This document shows, in pieces, positions 1 through 7,609 of a stretch of 49,069 nt of DNA. A program made the position numbers and the translations under genes. Origin of the DNA: an uncultured bacterium (lineage in GTDB: Bacteria; Vulcanimicrobiota; CADAWZ01); NCBI GenBank assembly GCA_902790465.1, contig CADASF010000025.1:1-49069 (forward strand), read 5' to 3'. The notes under the pieces were generated by a model. The model made no database searches. It had not been told where the DNA came from and was given only the letters and a program-made list of their open reading frames with translations. Within the stretch, counting starts at the first letter, position 1; each line of letters begins with the position of its first letter.

Positions 1-1
1 A

Positions 2-745
2 TCAAGAATACATGACCAAGAGATGATACAGAATGATCCAAATTATGTTCCTGCTCCTCCTAAAGTAGGACCATCTCCAGTTCCAGGTGTTGCTGAAGAA
101 GTTGAAGAAGATTTAGGATTAAAATATGGAGATTTTATAGTTTCCAGAGACCCTGAACAAAGCATTGAGCAAATGATAGCATATGCACAGAATAGCGAGC
201 AAATGGTAGCTCCAAAACAGGGCAGTGAAGAAATTAGAACTTTTGCACAATATAGCGATGGAATCGTAGCACATGCACAGGCTAGCGAGCAAATGGTAGC
301 TAATGCACAAAGCATTGAGCAAATGATAGCTTCTGCACAGAATAGCGAGCAAATGGTAGCACCTGTACAGCAAAATGTTCAACCAGTTACAGTTCAAGCA
401 AATGTTAAACCGTTGTCCAAATTAGCACAGTTAAAGGCTCAACAAAATGCTCCAGTAGTTCAAAATGATGTTCAGCAAGTTGCAGTAGAAGATGTAGAAC
501 AAATAATTCAAAATGTCAAAAATGGTCATGTAGATGTCCAAGCTACTCAGTCAGCTATAAATCCAGCAGATGATTTTGGCGTTGCTGTAGCAAGTGATTT
601 TGCAGGTGATAATTATTTATTATTAAATGCGTTAGTAAATAACGGATTAATAGCTCCAGCAGGACAGGGATATGTTCAAAATGACATTCAGAAAGTTGCA
701 GTAGAAGAAAATGCTGTTGCAAAAGTTGATGATACTAAATTTTAA
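2..745 (+). CDS. Repeat-containing low-complexity protein, 5' end outside window
   Basis: The reading frame is open to the left edge (codons before the first Met at position 23 read through without a stop), so this is probably the 3' part of a longer gene. I do not recognise a family. The visible part is acidic and rich in Gln, Val and Ala. Residues 47-116, counted from the Met at 23, are seven tandem 10-residue units of the form (S/N)xEQM(I/V)AxxQ, with two diverged units in the middle. Downstream are further Gln/Val-rich stretches (VQQNVQPVTVQ). No catalytic motif or membrane segment is visible. The frame ends at a TAA at 743-745 directly inside a run of T and A, and a lysine/arginine-rich continuation lies in the next frame (see 744-881). 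It may be a surface or scaffold protein, but no function can be assigned. Confidence 0.6.
   Translation, partial: SRIHDQEMIQNDPNYVPAPPKVGPSPVPGVAEEVEEDLGLKYGDFIVSRDPEQSIEQMIAYAQNSEQMVAPKQGSEEIRTFAQYSDGIVAHAQASEQMVANAQSIEQMIASAQNSEQMVAPVQQNVQPVTVQANVKPLSKLAQLKAQQNAPVVQNDVQQVAVEDVEQIIQNVKNGHVDVQATQSAINPADDFGVAVASDFAGDNYLLLNALVNNGLIAPAGQGYVQNDIQKVAVEENAVAKVDDTKF
161..370 (+). repeat. Seven 30-bp in-frame tandem repeats
   Basis: Seven consecutive 30-bp units encode decapeptides of the type SIEQMIAYAQ / NSEQMVAPKQ. Units 1, 2, 5, 6 and 7 are very similar at the DNA level, whereas units 3 and 4 have diverged. The period is a multiple of three and the frame stays open, so this is a coding repeat that can expand or contract without frameshift. 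Confidence 0.85.
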
Positions 746-881
746 ACATGCTGCTAAAAGGCGTGCTGTAAAAAAACATTCTAACGCCATTTCAAAAAAA
801 TACAGTATAGAGAAGAAAAATACTTCCTACACTGATCAATTGAATAGAGCTGTTTTAAATCCTGATAATAAAGAGATATAA
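744..881 (+). other. Out-of-frame coding continuation of the repeat protein
   Basis: Immediately after the TAA stop at 743-745 the +1 frame reads 45 codons without a stop (AAA CAT GCT GCT AAA AGG ...), giving a strongly basic peptide beginning KHAAKRRAVKKHS and ending LNPDNKEI before TAA at 879-881. The composition resembles a real basic C-terminal tail. It could be the true end of the upstream protein reached by +1 slippage at TTT-TAA-A, a one-base indel (natural or assembly) in the T-run, or a separate short gene starting at the ATG at 729, for which I see no good ribosome binding site. Confidence 0.5.
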
Positions 882-969
882 TATATCTAACATTTTTACT
901 TCAAAAGATAAGATAGGTAAAATAAAAAAACATAGATTAAGAAATTAAATAATTTACTTGATAATGAAT

Positions 970-1010
970 AAAAACAGGGATAAATAATTTTCATCCCTGT
1001 TTTTATTTTT
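970..1010 (+). terminator. Rho-independent terminator
   Basis: A 12-bp perfect stem (AAAAACAGGGAT at 970-981 with ATCCCTGTTTTT at 993-1004) is followed by a T-rich run. It ends the repeat-protein transcript and separates it from the M16 operon. The interval from 882 to 969 holds no gene that I can see. Confidence 0.85.
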
Positions 1011-1027
1011 TAAAAACACAAAATATT

Positions 1028-1055
1028 TTGTATTTTAAAAAAATTATGTTATAAT
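1028..1055 (+). promoter_or_regulatory. Candidate promoter of the M16 operon
   Basis: A perfect TATAAT -10 box lies at 1050-1055. A weak TTGTAT at 1028-1033 gives 16-bp spacing as a -35 candidate. The start codon at 1091 follows about 35 bp downstream. The region is very AT-rich, so the -35 assignment is uncertain. Confidence 0.4.
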
Positions 1056-1090
1056 AATGAAAATTATTTTTTAGAAAATTTTAAACAATC

Positions 1091-2398
1091 ATGAATACTA
1101 AAACTATATTTTTTATAACAATATTTATTTTTTGCTGTTGTTCATCTGTTTTTGCAAAGGTGAATGAACACAAATTGCCTTCTGGTCTAAAAATTTTGAC
1201 ATCTGTAAATAATTTATCTGAAACATCTTCTGTCAATGTTTGGGTAAAGACTGGAAGTGCAAATGAAACTGCAGACAATTCAGGAATATCACATTTTCTT
1301 GAACACATGTTTTTTAGGGGGACAGACAAAAGAGGAGGACTTGAATTTAAATCAGCAATAGAGCGTTTGGGTGGTAGTTCAAATGCTGAAACTTCAAAAG
1401 ATTACACTCGTTATTATATAAATGTTCCTGCAGAAAACACAAAAGAAGCTCTAATGCTTTTGGTAGAGACTTTAAAACATGCTTCTTTTACAAAAGATGA
1501 CACAGAGACAGAGAGAAAAGTTATTTTAGAAGAATATAGAATGAACAAAAATAATCTTTCAAACACTCTTTATGATAAAATATTTGAATTTGCATATCCA
1601 AATCATCCCTATGCAAGAAGTGTGATTGGAACAGAAAAAAATATCAAAAAATTTACTATTGGCGATCTAAAAAATTACAGAAGAGAATTTTACAGCCCTT
1701 CAAATTTAACTTTCATCATAAACGGTTCATTTGATGAAAAAGATATAGTAAAATATATAACTGATGAATTTTCTGATTATGATTCGGCTTCTAAAAATGA
1801 AATTGAAAGATATAAATTTGAATATCCAAAAACAAAACCAATAAGAAAAGATATAAAAAGTTTTGGGAATCCTTCTCTTGTTTTAGCTTTTTATGCTCCA
1901 CCTGCTCATGATGAAAAAGGAATTGTAAATGCAGATTTATTTTGTTTTGTAATGGGAATGGGAAAAAGTTCTATTCTTGAAAAAATGAAAAAAGATAATT
2001 CTGAAAAGATAAAGAATGTTGATATTCAATTTCAGACGATGAGATATCCTGGACTTATTCTTATTGTTGCAGAATACGATAAAAAGGCAAAGTCAATCGA
2101 AATTGAAGAAATTTTGATGAATACAATAAAAAATGTAGCTGAAGGAAAATTTACAGAAGCAGAATTACAAAGAGGAAAAAAGATTTTGACAAATAATCAT
2201 CTGTTTTCCAATGAAACAAATGCAGGACTTGCAGGAAGTTTGGGAATTTATGCGGTCTTAAATAGATGGCAATTTTCTGAGGAATACTGTGATATGATAA
2301 ATAATTTGACTAAAAAAGATATTATGAATTTTGCAAAATCTATCTCAGAATCGCCTGATTTTGTATTTAATATCGGAAGTGGTGAAAAGAGGAAATAA
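1091..2398 (+). CDS. M16 zinc metallopeptidase, active subunit
   Basis: This 435-residue protein belongs to peptidase family M16 (processing-peptidase/pitrilysin superfamily). An N-terminal hydrophobic segment (about residues 4-22, ending SSVFA) looks like a signal peptide, so the enzyme probably acts in the envelope or outside the cell. The inverted zinc motif HFLEH is at residues 68-72, and the distal glutamate lies in ERKVILEEYRM near residue 147, as expected for an active M16B enzyme. The length is usual for the family. The TAA stop overlaps the ATG of the next gene by one base (TAATG), so the two subunits should be translationally coupled and probably form a heterodimer. The ribosome binding site upstream of the ATG is weak. 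The substrate is unknown. Confidence 0.92.
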   Translation: MNTKTIFFITIFIFCCCSSVFAKVNEHKLPSGLKILTSVNNLSETSSVNVWVKTGSANETADNSGISHFLEHMFFRGTDKRGGLEFKSAIERLGGSSNAETSKDYTRYYINVPAENTKEALMLLVETLKHASFTKDDTETERKVILEEYRMNKNNLSNTLYDKIFEFAYPNHPYARSVIGTEKNIKKFTIGDLKNYRREFYSPSNLTFIINGSFDEKDIVKYITDEFSDYDSASKNEIERYKFEYPKTKPIRKDIKSFGNPSLVLAFYAPPAHDEKGIVNADLFCFVMGMGKSSILEKMKKDNSEKIKNVDIQFQTMRYPGLILIVAEYDKKAKSIEIEEILMNTIKNVAEGKFTEAELQRGKKILTNNHLFSNETNAGLAGSLGIYAVLNRWQFSEEYCDMINNLTKKDIMNFAKSISESPDFVFNIGSGEKRK

Positions 2399-3723
2399 TG
2401 AGGTATTTTAAATTATTTTTTACTTTCATAATTTTATTTTTTTGTTTATTCTTTCAAGTAAATGCAGAAGAGAAAAGATTGCCAAATACTCCTGATTTTT
2501 CATCTAAGAGAGATATACACATAATATACAACACAGGAAAAAATGATAAAATATGTGGAATAACACTTCTTTTCAAGTGGGGAGTTGCTGATGAAGAGTC
2601 ATATATCCAAGGAATGAGATCTTTTATTGCCGAGCTAATTTACAAGCAAATTGAAGATATAAAAACAGATGAAGGAATAACAGCTCTTGAAGCTTATGGA
2701 ATTGGGATAAAAACAGAAGTTGAATCAGATTATATCCTTTTTAAATCTTCATGTATGAAGGAAGATTTTCCATTTGTTCTTGAAAAAATTTGCGAAGCTG
2801 TATCAAATCCTTTTAAAGATGAAAAACTTTTTGAAAAAGCAAAAGAAGATTATGTAAAAAAATATAAAGATAAAAATGGCGTTATAAGTGATGTATATTC
2901 ACTTTTTTTGACTGAATTTTATAAATATCATCCATATAGACATATAAATTCATATAGTGTCAGAAATATTGAAAAACTCAATTTTAAACAGGCACAAGAT
3001 TTTTTGTCAAAACTTTTGAAAAGGGATAAAATATATATTTCGGCTAGTGGAAGATTTAATCAGGAAAAAGCAGATAAAATAATAAATAAATATTTTTCAA
3101 ATTTTGGACTTTCTGAAATAAAACCAGAAGAAATACAATGGGATACAGAAGCAGGGGAAAAGCAAAAATTTTTAACAGCTTCATCTCCAAATGGATATCT
3201 TCTCATAGGTTATTCTGCCCCATCTTATAGTTCTTCAGATTATTTTACAATGCTTGTTGCAAACAATTTGACAGGAAATGGTTTTGGCTCTAGATTTTGG
3301 AGAGAGATAAGAGAAAAAAATGGAATGGCTTATGGATTAGGAGGTATTTATCCTGCTCTTGAAGGTCCAAATCATGTCATGTTTTATGTCATGATCAATC
3401 CTAAAAATGCAATGAAAGTTCGCAAACTTGCAATTGATTCGATAAATGATTTAAAATCAAATGGTTTTAGTGATGAAGAATTAAAGACTGCAAAAGAAAA
3501 AACTATTGGCACTCTTTTGCTTGAAAGAGAATCATCTGCAGGATTTACATCTCAAAAGGCATCATCTTTTGCTTTGGGGTTATCTCCTGCAATAGATGAA
3601 ATAAAGCAAATCAAAAAAGTTAAAAAAGAAGATATAGTAAAGGTGATGGATAAATATTTTAAAAATCCTACTGTTATAATTGTGAGACCTCCTGGACTTT
3701 ATATTCAAGATACTTGGCTATAG
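2398..3723 (+). CDS. M16-family partner subunit, catalytically degenerate
   Basis: This 441-residue second M16-type protein overlaps the upstream active subunit by one base. Residues 4-23 form a hydrophobic signal-like segment ending VNA. The first domain has no HxxEH, so it cannot bind zinc in the usual way. The C-terminal half keeps the R...Y signature, REKNGMAYG (about residues 305-313), which contributes to substrate binding in the partner subunit of M16B heterodimers. The layout matches the active/inactive pairs known from bacterial M16B families and mitochondrial processing peptidase. A strong hairpin terminator follows 33 bp after the stop. Confidence 0.88.
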   Translation: MRYFKLFFTFIILFFCLFFQVNAEEKRLPNTPDFSSKRDIHIIYNTGKNDKICGITLLFKWGVADEESYIQGMRSFIAELIYKQIEDIKTDEGITALEAYGIGIKTEVESDYILFKSSCMKEDFPFVLEKICEAVSNPFKDEKLFEKAKEDYVKKYKDKNGVISDVYSLFLTEFYKYHPYRHINSYSVRNIEKLNFKQAQDFLSKLLKRDKIYISASGRFNQEKADKIINKYFSNFGLSEIKPEEIQWDTEAGEKQKFLTASSPNGYLLIGYSAPSYSSSDYFTMLVANNLTGNGFGSRFWREIREKNGMAYGLGGIYPALEGPNHVMFYVMINPKNAMKVRKLAIDSINDLKSNGFSDEELKTAKEKTIGTLLLERESSAGFTSQKASSFALGLSPAIDEIKQIKKVKKEDIVKVMDKYFKNPTVIIVRPPGLYIQDTWL

Positions 3724-3756
3724 CAGAGAATGTCGGAAATTATTTTTTATTAAAAA

Positions 3757-3796
3757 AAAGGGACTGTGAAAAAAGTATTTTTTTTACAGTCCCTTT
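3757..3796. terminator. Bidirectional terminator between converging genes
   Basis: The arms AAAGGGACTGTG+A-run (3757-3774) and T-run+ACAGTCCCTTT (3778-3796) form a long stem with A- and T-runs on both sides. It can terminate the plus-strand M16 operon and the minus-strand kinase gene. It resembles the hairpins at 24115-24164 and 29171-29280, which share the core CTGTGAAAAAA. Confidence 0.85.
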
Positions 3797-3799
3797 CAC

Positions 3800-6700
3800 C
3801 TATACATTCACTTTTTCTTTAAGAGCTAATATCTCATCTCTATCCTTTTCGGATTCGCAAGTTTCAAGTGCTGAATTAAGATATGGTTCAGCCTCATCTG
3901 ATCTATTTCTCGAAATTAGGAAATTGACATAATCTTTTGTATAATGCCATTTTCCACCACTTAGATTCATTGCCTCAATTCTTTCTTTTTCTTCCATTAG
4001 ATAATCTTTTTTCTTATGGGCAAGATATGCTTTGAGAGAATGGTAATAATAAGCCTTATCTGGATTTTGTTTTAAAAGTTTGTCAATTAAAGCATTTGCT
4101 TCTGTAAATCTACCTGCAGAGACAAATATATCTATTTTCAATGGATATAAATCATCTCTATCTGGTGCCATTTCTTTGACAGCATTCCAAGTTCTAAGAG
4201 CATTTTCATAATCACCAATAAGAATATTTGCTCTTGCAAAATCAACCAAAATATTGGCATTAGCAGGTTGAGCTTTTAAAGCCTTAACCAAATAGTCATA
4301 AGCCTGTCTTCCCTTTTTCTCATGAATAGATATAACACCAAGCAAATGACTTACTGTTACATTATCTGAAACCAATTTTTCAGCAGAAATCAACAGTTGT
4401 TTGGCCTTTGTAAATTCTCCATTATCTATGGCTGACCGTGCTGAATCAATATAGGCTTTTGCCATAACAGAACCATATTCGCCGACCTTCTTTGATGGCA
4501 TTAAATTTAATGCCTGTTTAAATGAACTTATAGCCATATCTGGCTGTTTTTTCTTTGCATAAGCCTTGGCAATGTAAATATAATAGAGATAATTTGTTGG
4601 TTGAAGATTTAAAGCCTTTTTATATTCAATAATAGCCATACTTACAAGACCTTGAGTGAAATATACTTTACCTATAAGTGCAGGTATCTGTGAATCTCTC
4701 GGTGATAATGTTTCGGCTTTTTTTAACATCTGAATAGCTTCTTCAAATCGACCTTCTTCTTCCATCATAACACCTATTGCCTTGTAATAATCGACATTTC
4801 TGCTGTCTAAGGTTGCTGCTTTTTTGAGTTCATCAATAGCCCTTGCTTTATCACCATGGCAATAATAAGCCATACCCAAATCTTCTCTGTATTCAGGATT
4901 GACTGGATTCATTTGAACAGCTTGTCTGTATTCCATAATTCCAAGCTGTGTATAATCTTTTTTCAAATATAGCATTCCGAGTTTATTGTGGGCTTCTGCA
5001 TTTGTTGAATCAGAATCAGCTTCTACAGACTTTTCATAATGGGTCATTGCGTTGTCATAAGCACCCATTGTCATATATAGATCGCCCAAATTTCTGTGAA
5101 TATCTGTATCACCAGGATGTGTCAATACAACATGTTCTAACTCGGCCGCAGCCCTTGCAGTATCTCCTCTTTCAAGATACATATCTGCGAGTTGTAATCT
5201 CGCCTCTTTGTTGTTTTCTTCAATTGAGAGAGCATTACCGATAGTTTTATAAGCTAAATCATCTCTATTTTCTCTTATGTAGAGATCACTTAAAGATGTA
5301 TATAAATCTGGATTATCAGGATTTAAATTAATTGCATTTGAATAATTTCTCTCAGCTTGTCCAAATTTGCGTTTCTTTTTATATAAATCACCGAGCCAAG
5401 CATAAATCTGAGAGTTTTCTGGCTCATATTTTAAAACAGTTTCAAATTCTTTTATAGCAGAGTCTATTTGATTTATACTCGAATATAAATAACCAAGTTG
5501 TTTATGGGCTTCAACATAATCAGGGTCTATTGCTAAAATATAGCCATATTCTTTTATTGCTTGTGCAACATTTCCCTGTTGTGTATAAAGCGAAGCAAGT
5601 GCTTCTCTGACTTTTACATTGTTTTGATCAAGTCTAAGTGCAATTAAATAATATTTTACTGCTTCTCCTGGCTCGTCATTTCTTCTATAATACTCAGCTA
5701 AATTTACGCCTGAATCTGGATCGTCTGGGAACATATCCATAGCTTCTGAAAAAGCTCTGAAAGCATGTGGCATGTCATTTTGTTCAAGCCAAATTTTACC
5801 TATATTATAATATGGTTGTGAATAATCTGGATTTGCTCTTTTTGCGATTTCAAATTGTTCCAATGCCTCTGAATAATCACCAGACTCAAGAAATTTTAAT
5901 CCCCTACTATTGGCATATTCAGCCTGTAAACTATTTTGGGAAATAGAAGATAAATCAGCATTACACCTTGAACACGCAAGTTGTCCCACAACATTTTCTT
6001 GACCACAATGCGGACAAATAATAGAACCACCCGAGAACTCAAAATCTCCCTTGTACTCGCTTGCATCCTTTTTCATTCTGTCTATATAATTATTATAATT
6101 ATTTTTATCAGAAACTTCAGAATCTTTTTCAGCAACCATTGGAGTGGCTTGCGGAATTATAGGAAGAACGAGTGATTCTTCATTCAAATCTTCATTATCA
6201 TCTGTATCAATAGATTCTTGTTTTTTCTTTTCTTCTTCTAATTTTTTAGCTTCTGCCTCTTTTTTCTTTGCCTCTGCCTCTTTCATCTGTTGCATTTTAG
6301 ACATTTTAGGAGGCTCTTCTTTAGGTTCTTCTTTCTTTACTTTTAGTTCAGAAGAATTAATTTCAGGCACTGTTGATACAATAGAAGCATTTTGTTTTTG
6401 CTCCTCTTCTACTTCTGCCATCAAACTGCTCAATGCAGCACTCGGATTTATTGGCATAACTGTAGGTGTATAATCAACATTTTTATATTTTTCTACAGTA
6501 TAAAAAGTTTTATCTTTTTTAAAAAGAGTAGAGGAGGTTGGAGCTTCAACTTTTTCAACAGAAGATTTTTTGTTTGGAATAGAATTTCCAAAATCGGTTT
6601 TATCATTGTTTAAACTTGCCAAAAGTTCAGCTTTCAATACGGCTATTTTGTCATCTTGTAGTTCTTTTACAACTGATTGAACTTTTGATTGTCCTGTTAA

Positions 6701-7507
6701 ATAATCCCTTACTATTGTTTCCATTTCAGATGCTGATGAAAAACGAAGATCAGGGACTTTTTCCATACATTTTAAAATTAGGTCTTCAAAAACTTTTGGA
6801 ATATCTGGATTTCTTCTTGTTGGATAAATTGGCTTGTCATATAGATGTTTATTCAACATATCTGGCAGTGAAGATGCTTCAAAGGGCAACATCTTTGTGA
6901 GCATTTCATAAAAAACAATACCCATTGAATAGATATCAGCCCTATAATCAGCTTCTTCACCTCTTGCCTGTTCTGGTGAAAAATAGGCAATAGTTCCCAT
7001 TACACTTCCTGTAGCAGTTAATGAATGGTTATCATCTAAGACGGCGATACCAAAATCCATTACTTTTATTTTATTGTCGAGAGTTACTTTTATATTTTCT
7101 GGCTTTATATCTCTATGTGTAATATGTTGAGAATGAGCATAGGACATGGCATTGCAAAGTTGAGCAAATAATTCTGCCATATATGGAATATCAATTTTTC
7201 CTTCTGTCTCTATTAAATCTCTCAAAGAATCACCTGGAACATATTCCATAACGATATGAAACATTCCATCTTCTTCGCCAATGTCATATATTTTGACAAT
7301 ATGTGGATGGTCAAGTCGAGCAGAGACACGAGCCTCTCTCAAAAATCTTTGAACAGATTTTTTAGAAGCTGTTTTCTTTGGAGGAAGAACTTTTATTGCA
7401 ACAGGTCTATCTAATATAGGGTCTGTGCCTTCATAGACAATTCCCATGCCACCTCTTCCTAATTCTCTTATAACTTGATATCTTCCAATATATAACTCTT
7501 TTCCCAT
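3800..7507 (-). CDS. Ser/Thr protein kinase with zinc ribbon and long TPR array
   Basis: This is a 1235-residue cytoplasmic PknB-type (Hanks-type) kinase fused to a TPR superhelix. Kinase motifs are intact: glycine loop GRGGMG 17-22, Lys39, HRDIKPEN 131-138, DFG 151-153 and SPE 177-179. A linker follows with a Lys/Glu-rich coiled-coil-like stretch near 400-430. A CPHC...CSRC zinc ribbon lies near 496-513, then about 20 TPR-like units run to the C-terminus. I see no transmembrane segment, unlike classic PknB receptors. It starts 102 bp downstream of the large Hsp70 gene on the same strand and may be co-transcribed with it. A moderate AGAG ribosome binding site precedes the ATG. Substrates and activating signal are not visible; TPRs usually bind proteins. 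Confidence 0.9.
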   Translation of the reverse strand: MGKELYIGRYQVIRELGRGGMGIVYEGTDPILDRPVAIKVLPPKKTASKKSVQRFLREARVSARLDHPHIVKIYDIGEEDGMFHIVMEYVPGDSLRDLIETEGKIDIPYMAELFAQLCNAMSYAHSQHITHRDIKPENIKVTLDNKIKVMDFGIAVLDDNHSLTATGSVMGTIAYFSPEQARGEEADYRADIYSMGIVFYEMLTKMLPFEASSLPDMLNKHLYDKPIYPTRRNPDIPKVFEDLILKCMEKVPDLRFSSASEMETIVRDYLTGQSKVQSVVKELQDDKIAVLKAELLASLNNDKTDFGNSIPNKKSSVEKVEAPTSSTLFKKDKTFYTVEKYKNVDYTPTVMPINPSAALSSLMAEVEEEQKQNASIVSTVPEINSSELKVKKEEPKEEPPKMSKMQQMKEAEAKKKEAEAKKLEEEKKKQESIDTDDNEDLNEESLVLPIIPQATPMVAEKDSEVSDKNNYNNYIDRMKKDASEYKGDFEFSGGSIICPHCGQENVVGQLACSRCNADLSSISQNSLQAEYANSRGLKFLESGDYSEALEQFEIAKRANPDYSQPYYNIGKIWLEQNDMPHAFRAFSEAMDMFPDDPDSGVNLAEYYRRNDEPGEAVKYYLIALRLDQNNVKVREALASLYTQQGNVAQAIKEYGYILAIDPDYVEAHKQLGYLYSSINQIDSAIKEFETVLKYEPENSQIYAWLGDLYKKKRKFGQAERNYSNAINLNPDNPDLYTSLSDLYIRENRDDLAYKTIGNALSIEENNKEARLQLADMYLERGDTARAAAELEHVVLTHPGDTDIHRNLGDLYMTMGAYDNAMTHYEKSVEADSDSTNAEAHNKLGMLYLKKDYTQLGIMEYRQAVQMNPVNPEYREDLGMAYYCHGDKARAIDELKKAATLDSRNVDYYKAIGVMMEEEGRFEEAIQMLKKAETLSPRDSQIPALIGKVYFTQGLVSMAIIEYKKALNLQPTNYLYYIYIAKAYAKKKQPDMAISSFKQALNLMPSKKVGEYGSVMAKAYIDSARSAIDNGEFTKAKQLLISAEKLVSDNVTVSHLLGVISIHEKKGRQAYDYLVKALKAQPANANILVDFARANILIGDYENALRTWNAVKEMAPDRDDLYPLKIDIFVSAGRFTEANALIDKLLKQNPDKAYYYHSLKAYLAHKKKDYLMEEKERIEAMNLSGGKWHYTKDYVNFLISRNRSDEAEPYLNSALETCESEKDRDEILALKEKVNV

Positions 7508-7609
7508 GTTAAATTCTCTTTTATTTTTTATTTTTTTTATAATTATTTCTCTTTAGTCTTATATTTCTCTTTTCGTCAGAAAAAATATTTTTAAATAATA
7601 TATTAAAGT

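Noticed and set aside
161-370. 30-bp repeats as a possible CRISPR array
   Set aside because: The units are contiguous without spacers and encode a decapeptide in an open frame.
6144-6900. Several plus-strand frames across the kinase gene
   Set aside because: All are shadows of the linker and kinase coding sequence with low-complexity Phe/Ser/Leu composition.
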